Below are positions 22,677 to 29,706 of a stretch of 32,312 nt of DNA, piece after piece. Both the position numbers and the translations under genes were made by a program. Origin of the DNA: an uncultured Desulfobacterium sp. (lineage in GTDB: Bacteria > Desulfobacterota > Desulfobacteria > Desulfobacterales > Desulfobacteraceae); NCBI GenBank assembly GCA_937124525.1, contig CAKZLA010000544.1:1-32312 (forward strand). The letters run 5' to 3'. Numbering within the stretch: position 1 is the first letter of the stretch; every line of letters starts with the position of its first letter. A model generated the notes under the pieces. The model ran no database searches. It was not told where the DNA came from and was given only the letters and a program-made list of their open reading frames with translations.

Positions 22677-23820
22677 TGTTAGATGGTCGACCCTTAAAAA
22701 CAGTCGACGAATTGTTATTAAAGTCGGCAGCGGGGTATTATCCCTGGCCCATGGCTTAAATCTGGAACTCATTAAAAGTCTGAGCCATTCCATTGGCAAC
22801 TTGACCACCCAGGGCACCCAGGTGATTCTCATCTCCTCGGGGGCCTTGGCCTGTGGGGTTAAAAAAATCGGCTTTTCCCGGAAACCCGATGATGTTAAAG
22901 GCCGGCAGGCCGCTTCGGCGGTGGGCCAGGCAGGGCTGATACTTGCCTATGAAAATGCCTTTGAAACCGTTGGGGGCAAGGTGGCCCAGCTACTGCTCAC
23001 CCGGGATGATCTTGCCAACAGAAGACGATACCTCAACGCCAGAAATACCATCAACACCCTGCTGGAATGGCGCATTGTTCCCATCCTCAACGAGAATGAC
23101 ACCATTGTCACCGAAGAGATGAAGCTTGGGGGCAATGACAACCTGGGTGCCATGATCACCCTGCTCATGGATGCCGATCTCATGATCAATCTCACCGACA
23201 CCGAGGGGCTCTACGACAAAGATCCCCGGGAATATCCTGATGCCCGTCTGATCCCGGTGGTAACCAAAATAACGCGCAAAATGGAACAGGCCGCTGCCGG
23301 GGCCCCGGGTACATTGGGTACGGGGGGAATGTTGACAAAGCTCCAGGCCGCCAAACGGCTGGCCCGGGCCGGAATCCCCATGATCATAGCGCCTGGCCGG
23401 AAACCGGATATCCTTCCCCGGATCTTCAGGGGAGAGCCTGAAGGCACCTATTTTGTACCCGGTAAAAAGAGGCTTAACAGTCGAAAATGCTGGATTGCTT
23501 ACAGTCTGAAACCCCAGGGAGAAATTCATCTGGATCGGGGGGCCACCCAGGCCATCCTCTCCCGGGGAAAAAGTATCCTTCCCATTGGCATCACCTCGGT
23601 GAACGGCAACTTCAGCAAAGGGGCATCCGTGGAGATCAAGTCAGACACCAACCATAGTCTTGGTAAAGGCCTGGTCAATTATTCTTCAAAGGATATCGCC
23701 TGCATCATGGGCCACAGAAGTGATGCCATATGCAATGTGCTGCAACTGTCGCGGCCCTATGCAGAGGTGATACACCGGGACAACCTTGCAATTACCTACG
23801 AACAGGATGACGCATCATGA
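22669..23820 (+). CDS. proB: Glutamate 5-kinase
   Basis: 383 aa, slightly longer than the 367 aa of Escherichia coli. It phosphorylates glutamate in the first step of proline synthesis. The amino-acid kinase domain has IVIKVGSGVLS at the N-terminus, ILISSGALACG, LNENDTIVTEE, GGNDNLGAMI, TDTEGLYDKDPR and GTGGMLTKLQAAKRL. A C-terminal PUA domain runs from about 285 on. The ATG at 22669 overlaps the obgE stop by 8 bp; an in-frame TTG at 22645 is a less likely start. It overlaps proA by ATGA at 23817-23820. Confidence 0.96.
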   Translation: MDSVRWSTLKNSRRIVIKVGSGVLSLAHGLNLELIKSLSHSIGNLTTQGTQVILISSGALACGVKKIGFSRKPDDVKGRQAASAVGQAGLILAYENAFETVGGKVAQLLLTRDDLANRRRYLNARNTINTLLEWRIVPILNENDTIVTEEMKLGGNDNLGAMITLLMDADLMINLTDTEGLYDKDPREYPDARLIPVVTKITRKMEQAAAGAPGTLGTGGMLTKLQAAKRLARAGIPMIIAPGRKPDILPRIFRGEPEGTYFVPGKKRLNSRKCWIAYSLKPQGEIHLDRGATQAILSRGKSILPIGITSVNGNFSKGASVEIKSDTNHSLGKGLVNYSSKDIACIMGHRSDAICNVLQLSRPYAEVIHRDNLAITYEQDDAS

Positions 23821-25073
23821 ATTACGAATCAACGGTGATGGACATTTCCATCAGTGCAAGAAAGGCGGCAAGACGAATTGCCACGGCAGATACAGCCACC
23901 AAAAACAGGGTACTCGACCTCATTGGACAAAAGCTGACCCGGCAGCGCCAGGATATTTTTAAAGAAAATGCCGTAGATCTCAAGGCTGCCCAAGAAAAAG
24001 GACTTTCTTCTGCCATGCTGGATCGCCTGAGAATCACCGACCAGACCATTGAACAGATGGTCCAGGGATTAGGGGAAGTGGCAGACCTTACCGATCCTGT
24101 GGGGGCCATCACCCAGAGCTGGACCCGGCCCAACGGCCTCGGGGTTTCCAAGATGCGGATTCCATTGGGGGTCATTGCCATGATCTACGAATCCCGTCCC
24201 AATGTCACCGTTGATGCGGCGGCCCTGTGCCTAAAGGCGGGCAATGCCACCATTTTGCGGGGAGGATCAGAAGCCTTCCACTCCAACAAAATCCTGGCAA
24301 CCATCATCCAGAAGGCCCTAACCGAGACAGGACTTGCCAAAGAAATAGTCCAGGTACTGCCCGTCACCGACAGAGAAGCCGTCACCCATCTTTTAAAGCA
24401 GGAAGCCTACATTGATGTAGTGATTCCCCGGGGGGGGGAGGCGTTGATCCGATATGTGGTGAACCATGCCACCATGCCGGTGCTCAAACACTACAAGGGC
24501 GTGTGCCACGTGTACGTAGATGAAGATTTCCACATGAAAAGTGCCCTTGACATCTGCCTTAATTCCAAGGTCCATCGCCCCGGGGTGTGCAATGCCCTGG
24601 AAACCCTGCTGGTCCATGGGAAAGCCGCAGCCACCTTTTTGCCGGCCATGCTTGAACAATATCACAAGGCAGGGGTTGAAATCAGAGGCTGTGAACAAAC
24701 ATGTGCTATCTTTCCCCGGGCCATCCCAGCCCAGGAAGCAGACTGGCATGCTGAATATTTAAACCTCACCCTGAGCGTCAAGGTGGTACCTGACATGGCA
24801 ACGGCCGTGGATCACATTGCCACCTATGGTTCTAATCACACAGATGTCATTGTCACCACCAATGAAAACCGTGCCAGTGACTTCATCCGCCAGGTGGACT
24901 CGTCCATGGTGGGGGTGAACACATCCACCCGGTTCAACGATGGGGGACAACTGGGACTGGGGGCTGAAATTGGTATTTCCACCTCAAAACTCCACGCCTT
25001 TGGCCCCATGGGGCTGGAAGAACTCACCGCCACTAAATTTGTGGTCATGGGTAAGGGACACATCAGACAATAG
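23817..25073 (+). CDS. proA: Gamma-glutamyl phosphate reductase
   Basis: 418 aa, normal length. It reduces gamma-glutamyl phosphate to glutamate semialdehyde with NADPH, the second step of proline synthesis. It belongs to the aldehyde dehydrogenase superfamily. The catalytic cysteine lies in HRPGVCNALETLLVH (about residue 260), and the substrate/NADP segments LGVIAMIYESRPNVT, LKAGNATILRGGSEA and IPRGGEALIR are intact. ProA acts with ProB as an unstable-intermediate pair, consistent with the 4-bp overlap of the genes. Confidence 0.97.
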   Translation: MNYESTVMDISISARKAARRIATADTATKNRVLDLIGQKLTRQRQDIFKENAVDLKAAQEKGLSSAMLDRLRITDQTIEQMVQGLGEVADLTDPVGAITQSWTRPNGLGVSKMRIPLGVIAMIYESRPNVTVDAAALCLKAGNATILRGGSEAFHSNKILATIIQKALTETGLAKEIVQVLPVTDREAVTHLLKQEAYIDVVIPRGGEALIRYVVNHATMPVLKHYKGVCHVYVDEDFHMKSALDICLNSKVHRPGVCNALETLLVHGKAAATFLPAMLEQYHKAGVEIRGCEQTCAIFPRAIPAQEADWHAEYLNLTLSVKVVPDMATAVDHIATYGSNHTDVIVTTNENRASDFIRQVDSSMVGVNTSTRFNDGGQLGLGAEIGISTSKLHAFGPMGLEELTATKFVVMGKGHIRQ

Positions 25074-25082
25074 AGGGAATGT

Positions 25083-25733
25083 ATGAAAGAGGGCTTATTC
25101 GGAGGCACATTCAACCCCCTTCACAATGGCCATATACAGGTGATTTCCCACGTAAGAAACGCCTTTGGCATTGACCGGATTCATCTCATTCCCTCTGCAG
25201 TTCCGCCCCATAAGTCCTTTCAAAATCTGGCACCGGCCCGGGATCGGTTTGATATGATATACAAAACCGTGGCATCCATCCCCGGGCTTTGCGCCTCGGA
25301 TCTGGAACTCAGGCGCACCGGCCCCTCTTTTACAATTGACACAATCAAACAATTTATTGATGCCGCAGACCCAGGAATAGAACTTTACTTTATCCTGGGT
25401 ACTGATGCGTTTTTTGACATGGATACCTGGAAACAGACCTGTGACATATTTGAAAAAATAAACATCATTATCATGACCCGGGCCGGAGAAAAGAGAAGAT
25501 CCAGGGAGATTGCTGATTTTCTGGCATCCCAGGTTCCCTGCCCCCACCGTTTCAATGAAGCATCCATGACCTTTTACCACCCGGAATTAAAATCGGTGTA
25601 CATCTGTAAAACCCCGGAAATTCAAATTTCATCCACCTTGATTCGACAACGCGTAAAAAACAATCAATCAATCCATTCCCTGGTTCCTGGACCAGTGGAA
25701 GATATCATTATAAAAAAAGGACTCTATTTATGA
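25083..25733 (+). CDS. nadD: Nicotinate-nucleotide adenylyltransferase
   Basis: 216 aa. It makes deamido-NAD from nicotinate mononucleotide and ATP. The nucleotidyltransferase signature GGTFNPLHNGHI is at residues 6-17 and the C-terminal ISSTLIRQR motif near 190. LIPSAVPPHKS and LGTDAFFDMDTW are also typical of NadD. It lies 9 nt after proA and overlaps rsfS by 4 bp (ATGA). The nadD-rsfS pair is widely conserved. Confidence 0.97.
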   Translation: MKEGLFGGTFNPLHNGHIQVISHVRNAFGIDRIHLIPSAVPPHKSFQNLAPARDRFDMIYKTVASIPGLCASDLELRRTGPSFTIDTIKQFIDAADPGIELYFILGTDAFFDMDTWKQTCDIFEKINIIIMTRAGEKRRSREIADFLASQVPCPHRFNEASMTFYHPELKSVYICKTPEIQISSTLIRQRVKNNQSIHSLVPGPVEDIIIKKGLYL

Positions 25734-26101
25734 CCCAAGACCCCAATGCACCCGGGAATCCGGAACGATTCCTTACTGCTGCATTTCAAAGAAAACCAGA
25801 AAAGGTTGTGGCCCTTGACGTTCGGGGATTGACCTCATACACCGATACCATTATTATCATCACTGCCACCTCGGCCCGGCAGGTCACGGCCATTGCCGAA
25901 CATATCTACATTGAGATGAAAAAAGAAAAAATTATGCCCCTGGGCATGGAAGGCATCAAGGAAGGTACTTGGGCACTGCTTGACTTTTCCGATGTACTGG
26001 TCCATGTTTTTGATCGAGAATCCAGTGAATTTTATAATCTTGAAGGGCTCTGGGCCGATGCCCCGAAGATTGATATTTCATCCTTTGAAAGCCAAGATTG
26101 A
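25730..26101 (+). CDS. rsfS: Ribosomal silencing factor RsfS
   Basis: 123 aa. RsfS binds ribosomal protein uL14 and blocks subunit joining when nutrients are short. The conserved core runs from KVVALDVRGLTSYTDTIII through GIKEGTWALLDFSDVLVHVF to FYNLEGLWADAP, all standard for this family (formerly YbeB). It overlaps nadD by 4 bp and is followed 45 bp later by gpmI. Confidence 0.96.
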   Translation: MTQDPNAPGNPERFLTAAFQRKPEKVVALDVRGLTSYTDTIIIITATSARQVTAIAEHIYIEMKKEKIMPLGMEGIKEGTWALLDFSDVLVHVFDRESSEFYNLEGLWADAPKIDISSFESQD

Positions 26102-26146
26102 TACCGTTCGCGAAATCTGATATGGGTAAAATAAGAGAGGAACCCA

Positions 26147-27691
26147 ATGGAAGCAAAAAAAAGCGTTGATGCATTGATCATTCTGGATGGATGGGGAGCC
26201 TTGACCAGAGAAAAAGGGAACGCAATTGTCCAGGCAAAAATGCCTTTTCTCAATGAATTGGAAACCCATTATCCAATGACCCATCTTGCCTGCTTTGGCG
26301 ATGCCGTGGGCCTGCCCGACGGGATCATGGGAAACTCCGAGGTGGGGCACATGAACATAGGTGCTGGCCGTAAGGTGTACCAGGATCTGGTGCGCATCAA
26401 CCGGGCCATAACAGATAGCACCTTTTTTTCCAACCCTGCCCTGTCCATGGCAATGGAAACGGCAAAGGACCAGGGAAAAACGGTCCATCTCCTGGGATTA
26501 CTTTCCGATGGAGGGGTTCACAGCCATATAAATCATCTCTTTGCCCTCATTGATATGGCCCGGGAAAAAGGGGTACAGAAGCTTGCCATCCATGCCATAC
26601 TCGATGGCAGAGACACACCTCCCAAAAGCGGGATCACGTATATAAAAAAGCTTAAAGCCCACCTTGCCAAACAAGGGGTGGGTCACATCGCCTCCCTGTG
26701 CGGCCGGTTCTATGCCATGGACCGGGACACACGCTGGGAACGCGTGGAAAAGGCCCACACTCTTTACACAAGTGAAGCAGGGGAAAACTTTGCCGACCCG
26801 GTTGTGGCCATTGAGGCATCCTACAAGGGGGGGCACACCGATGAATTTGTCCAACCTATTCATATCATCCCCCCGGACATGGATGCGTCCCGGAGCACCC
26901 TCCAGGATGGCGACAGCCTTATTTTCTTCAACTTCAGGGCCGATCGGGCCCGGGAGATCACCCGGGCACTCACCCAACCTGATTTCACCGGATTTCACCG
27001 TAAAAGGATTCCCGCCATTGCTCCCTTTGTGTGCATGACCCAATACGATGAGACCTTTCCATTGGAACCGGCCTTTGGTCCCCAGCACCTGGATCATATC
27101 CTGGGCGAAGAGGTCAGCCGCCACGGCCTTAACCAGCTCAGAATTGCAGAAACGGAAAAATACGCCCATGTGACCTATTTCTTCAATGGCGGAGATGAAA
27201 CTATTTTTCCCGGTGAAGAAAGAATCCTGGTGCCCTCCCCCCGGGAGGTGGAAACCTATGATGAAAAACCGGAAATGAGCGCCAAAGAGGTGGCCAGACA
27301 GGCCTGTGAAAAAATCGCATCCGGTGATATTCAATTCATGGTGTTAAATTTTGCCAACATGGACATGGTGGGACACACCGGCATTTTATCCGCCGCCATA
27401 AAGGCCTGCGAAACCGTTGACACCTGTGTAAAAAAGGTTGTGCAGGAAATCTGGAAATCCGGCGGAACCGCCATGGTCACAGCAGACCACGGCAATGCCG
27501 AACAGATGGTGAATGCCGATGGGTCTCCCCACACAGCCCACACCCTGAATCCTGTGAGATTCATCCTGGCAGGGGAAAAATACCGAGACGTTAAATTAAA
27601 AGAGGGTATCCTCGGGGACATTGCCCCCACGGCCCTGAAGGTCATGAACCTGCCCATCCCCAAAGAGATGACCGGCACCCCTCTGTTTTAA
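26147..27691 (+). CDS. gpmI: 2,3-bisphosphoglycerate-independent phosphoglycerate mutase
   Basis: 514 aa, typical of the manganese-dependent iPGM. It interconverts 3- and 2-phosphoglycerate. ILDGWG at residues 8-13 gives the first metal ligand. GNSEVGHMNIGAGR (from about residue 64) holds the phosphoserine nucleophile, followed by HAILDGRDTPPKSG, and TADHGNAEQM near 445 supplies later metal ligands. The C-terminus reaches the expected end (MTGTPLF). AGAGAGGAA lies before the ATG. It is the last gene of the rplU cluster, or has its own promoter in the 45-bp gap, though none is clear. Confidence 0.97.
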   Translation: MEAKKSVDALIILDGWGALTREKGNAIVQAKMPFLNELETHYPMTHLACFGDAVGLPDGIMGNSEVGHMNIGAGRKVYQDLVRINRAITDSTFFSNPALSMAMETAKDQGKTVHLLGLLSDGGVHSHINHLFALIDMAREKGVQKLAIHAILDGRDTPPKSGITYIKKLKAHLAKQGVGHIASLCGRFYAMDRDTRWERVEKAHTLYTSEAGENFADPVVAIEASYKGGHTDEFVQPIHIIPPDMDASRSTLQDGDSLIFFNFRADRAREITRALTQPDFTGFHRKRIPAIAPFVCMTQYDETFPLEPAFGPQHLDHILGEEVSRHGLNQLRIAETEKYAHVTYFFNGGDETIFPGEERILVPSPREVETYDEKPEMSAKEVARQACEKIASGDIQFMVLNFANMDMVGHTGILSAAIKACETVDTCVKKVVQEIWKSGGTAMVTADHGNAEQMVNADGSPHTAHTLNPVRFILAGEKYRDVKLKEGILGDIAPTALKVMNLPIPKEMTGTPLF

Positions 27692-27716
27692 ACAACCGCC
27701 ACGGGCGGACACTATT

Positions 27717-27774
27717 CTGGACCCGGCCAGCCACAACGAAGATTGAAAGTCCCCCTTGGTTTTCCGGGACTTTC
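27717..27774 (+). repeat. Structured leader-like element, family A, copy 2
   Basis: Short hairpin CTGG/CCAG (27717-27720/27727-27730), linker CACAACGAA (27732-27740), then a 9-bp hairpin GAAAGTCCC/GGGACTTTC (27745-27753/27766-27774). Compared with copy 1 the stem has G-C replaced by C-G at the same position in both arms, so pairing is kept. It ends 19 nt before the start codon of the HSDR_N gene and abuts its ribosome binding site (AAGGAG). Confidence 0.6.
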
Positions 27775-27793
27775 ATATAGAAAAGGAGCCCCC

Positions 27794-28315
27794 ATGGAAG
27801 ATATCCTCATTGATTATGTCACCGGCAAGCCCATCCCCAATGTGGGACCCGAAGAAAGTCGCCAGTTGTTTGAAAAAATTCTGGTGGAAACCAAGGGATT
27901 TTCCAAAAAAGAAATTCGAGTGGATGAACCCATCACCGTGACATTCCAGAATCAGCCCTATCACTCCACCCTGGATCTGGTGGTATTTTGCGATGATCGT
28001 CCCTTCATGGCCGTAAGATGCATTGCAGGCTCTCTGGGGTCCTATGAAAGGGAAATCCTTGCAGGAGCCCGGCTGGTTTATGATCACCAAATTCCCTTTT
28101 CCCTGGCCACCAATGGTAAAGACGCCCTGGTTCGCAACGTCATCACAGGCAGGCTCCATGGAGAGGGGATGGACATGGTCCCCACCCGGGAATGGGCCGG
28201 AGAGCAGATAAAAGGCATGGAAAAAATGGCATTCCCAGACAATAAAAGGGAACGGGAGATGACCCTTTTCCGGTCCTATAATATGGAAAAAGACGAAAAC
28301 GAGTGTGACCGGTAG
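27794..28315 (+). CDS. Solitary HSDR_N-domain protein
   Basis: 173 aa. The region about 20-150 resembles the N-terminal nuclease-like domain of type I restriction R subunits (HSDR_N). It shows the order strand (TFQNQPYHSTLDLVVFCDDR), strand (PFMAVRCIAGSLGSYEREILAGARLV) and SLATNGKDALVRNV with the tail of the fold. No helicase part and no hsdM or hsdS gene are present, so it is not a restriction system. In the strand where active PD-(D/E)XK enzymes have E-x-K this protein has A-V-R-C, which suggests loss of cleavage activity. The ATG at 27794 follows AAGGAG by 6 nt; an alternative upstream start would run through the family A hairpin. Cellular role unknown. Confidence 0.75.
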   Translation: MEDILIDYVTGKPIPNVGPEESRQLFEKILVETKGFSKKEIRVDEPITVTFQNQPYHSTLDLVVFCDDRPFMAVRCIAGSLGSYEREILAGARLVYDHQIPFSLATNGKDALVRNVITGRLHGEGMDMVPTREWAGEQIKGMEKMAFPDNKREREMTLFRSYNMEKDENECDR

Positions 28316-28373
28316 GTGGCAGACACATCCTCCCACCATCTGTGTAGCCCATCCAAGGGGCTGACTGGAGCAT

Positions 28374-28516
28374 ACTGATTTACCGTTTGAGTCAAACCAA
28401 AACGGGCTTACTCACACCAGCGGCCACTTTGGACGAGAGGTCATTGCCAATACTGTGATCAAGCCCCCAAAAGCGTGAAACAGAGGGCGTTCCAATGGCA
28501 AAAACGGTAAATCAGT
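28374..28516. repeat. 143-bp segment bounded by perfect 15-bp inverted repeats
   Basis: ACTGATTTACCGTTT (28374-28388) is exactly inverted at 28502-28516. The interior has no open frame. It lies between two convergent genes and may be a MITE-like element or a bidirectional terminator structure. CCGTTT can also pair locally with AAACGG (28382-28387 with about 28399-28404). It contains the family C motif at 28446-28472. Confidence 0.5.
28446..28472 (+). repeat. Short shared motif, family C, copy 2
   Basis: It matches 10819-10844 with three transitions and one extra C (GCCAAT, TGTG, TCAAGCCCCCAAAA). It lies inside the 143-bp inverted-repeat segment. Function unknown. Confidence 0.4.
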
Positions 28517-28531
28517 CATTGCAAAGACGTG

Positions 28532-29209
28532 TTATGCTTTGGGAACTTCTTTTCCGCAATGCTTACAAAGGCTTGCCCGATTTTTAATAATCTCGGCACA
28601 AAAGGGACATTCCCTTGTATAGTGCCGTTTATGAATCCCTTTGACAGCATCAGCGGCTGCTGTCTGGAGCACCGGCGAAGGGAATTTATGGTTGGATATG
28701 TGTTCAATGGCATCTGTGTCGGCCAGTTCGCCCACCATCTCAGCGGCCTTTAATCTTACCCTGGCGGGTTTCATGGGGTCCAGAAGAATTTTGAGAATCT
28801 CATCCCAATCCTTGGAAACGTAAAAATCCGTGAGCATGGAAAAGCCCGTCTTCAGGGCTTCCTTACGGGCCTCCCTGGCCACCATCTCCTCATCATCCAA
28901 TTTCTGTCCCATACCGCCTATGGGGCTGAACACCGGCATATAATCAAAATTATCATTTCCAGGCTGATTGATACAGCGATAAGAGGCACTAAACTCCATG
29001 GTTTCCTTCAAGTCATCCCACCCCTTTTTATAACTGGGGCACTCATCATTGAAGCAGACAAACAAATAGGGGGTCCCCCATCCCAGGCCATCACTGAAAT
29101 TAATTTCAGGAACTTCCCAGATGCTCATTTCAAGATTGCAGTGGGGACAATGGGGTTTGTCCATATCCAGTATTTTCTGGAACACTTCCTCTTTGGTTTC
29201 AAAAGCCAT
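28532..29209 (-). CDS. Zinc-ribbon and HEAT-like repeat protein of unknown function
   Basis: 225 aa, soluble. An N-terminal zinc-finger-like region has C-P-H-C near residue 21 and a second Cys pair, CFNDEC near 52. A helical middle region (about 130-190) with KPARVRLKAAEMVGELADTDA and SPVLQTAAADAVKGI looks like one or two HEAT repeats. The C-terminus has a second zinc ribbon, CPFCAEIIKNRASLCKHCGKE. Such proteins are common in Desulfobacterales but I know no function; a protein-protein adaptor is a guess. The start is supported by AAGGAG (minus strand) about 10 nt upstream. A 13-bp imperfect palindrome with an ATATCCAC core lies 51-82 bp upstream. Confidence 0.75.
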   Translation of the reverse strand: MAFETKEEVFQKILDMDKPHCPHCNLEMSIWEVPEINFSDGLGWGTPYLFVCFNDECPSYKKGWDDLKETMEFSASYRCINQPGNDNFDYMPVFSPIGGMGQKLDDEEMVAREARKEALKTGFSMLTDFYVSKDWDEILKILLDPMKPARVRLKAAEMVGELADTDAIEHISNHKFPSPVLQTAAADAVKGIHKRHYTRECPFCAEIIKNRASLCKHCGKEVPKA

Positions 29210-29259
29210 ATTAAATCTGCTCCTTTTTTATTATTCATTATTGCTCAAAATTGATAATT

Positions 29260-29291
29260 ATATCCACCAGATGAAAAAGATTTGTGGATAT
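29260..29291. promoter_or_regulatory. Palindrome upstream of the zinc-ribbon gene
   Basis: ATATCCAC (29260-29267) is perfectly inverted at 29284-29291. With flanks, 11 of 13 positions match. The 16-bp spacing and position about 50-80 bp upstream of the start codon fit a dimeric operator. Confidence 0.4.
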
Positions 29292-29354
29292 GATTTCTTG
29301 ATACGCTTATTTTTCCATCTAATTTAATGTCAAAGATTTGAAATCCTTACACAT

Positions 29355-29442
29355 AACCCCAAAAGTATTTTGAAGTTTTTTGGGGAAAAGCCCCTGCACA
29401 TGGGGAACGCCCTAAAAAAGTATAAAATACTTTTGAAGGATT
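29355..29442 (-). repeat. MITE-like dispersed repeat, family B, copy 2
   Basis: Reverse-complement copy of 641-727. Terminal inverted repeat CAAAAGTATTTT (29360-29371) with AAAATACTTTTG (29424-29435) is perfect here. Internal stems are CCCCAAAA/TTTTGGGG (29357-29364/29378-29385) and GGGG/CCCC (29382-29385/29391-29394). No coding capacity. It lies upstream of the zinc-ribbon gene. Confidence 0.75.
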
Positions 29443-29706
29443 CCAAAATTTCCTTTAAACCTGATGCCCTTTAATCTAACCCTTCGCAAACCGACGCTCG
29501 TTCCTTTTGTTGCATTGATAAAATCACCAATTTTACAACCCGGGACTTTTTTCTTTGGCATAGCTATGGACCCGATACTTTGGGCACGGTTTGCAAAGTA
29601 AGACGCTGGGCTGGCGTTGTCAACGAGGGCGACCGGTTTAGGTTTAGCATGGAGATACTGCACCCGCTACCCACTTGCACTTTCCCCCCACCGGGCTGGG
29701 TTTAAA
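29443..29706. other. Intergenic DNA with one imperfect inverted repeat
   Basis: CTTCGCAAACCG (29482-29493) is inverted at 29587-29598 (11 of 12). An 83-codon minus-strand frame crosses this area but ends inside the family B repeat and shows no recognisable domain, so I do not call it a gene. No clear terminator for the penicillin-binding protein gene was found. Confidence 0.35.

Noticed and set aside
27794..28315. Type I restriction-modification system
   Set aside because: Only a single HSDR_N-like domain is present; there is no helicase domain, methylase or specificity gene.
29412..29663. 83-codon minus-strand frame between the zinc-ribbon and PBP1A genes
   Set aside because: Its C-terminal part lies in the family B repeat, no domain is recognisable, and no clear ribosome binding site was found.
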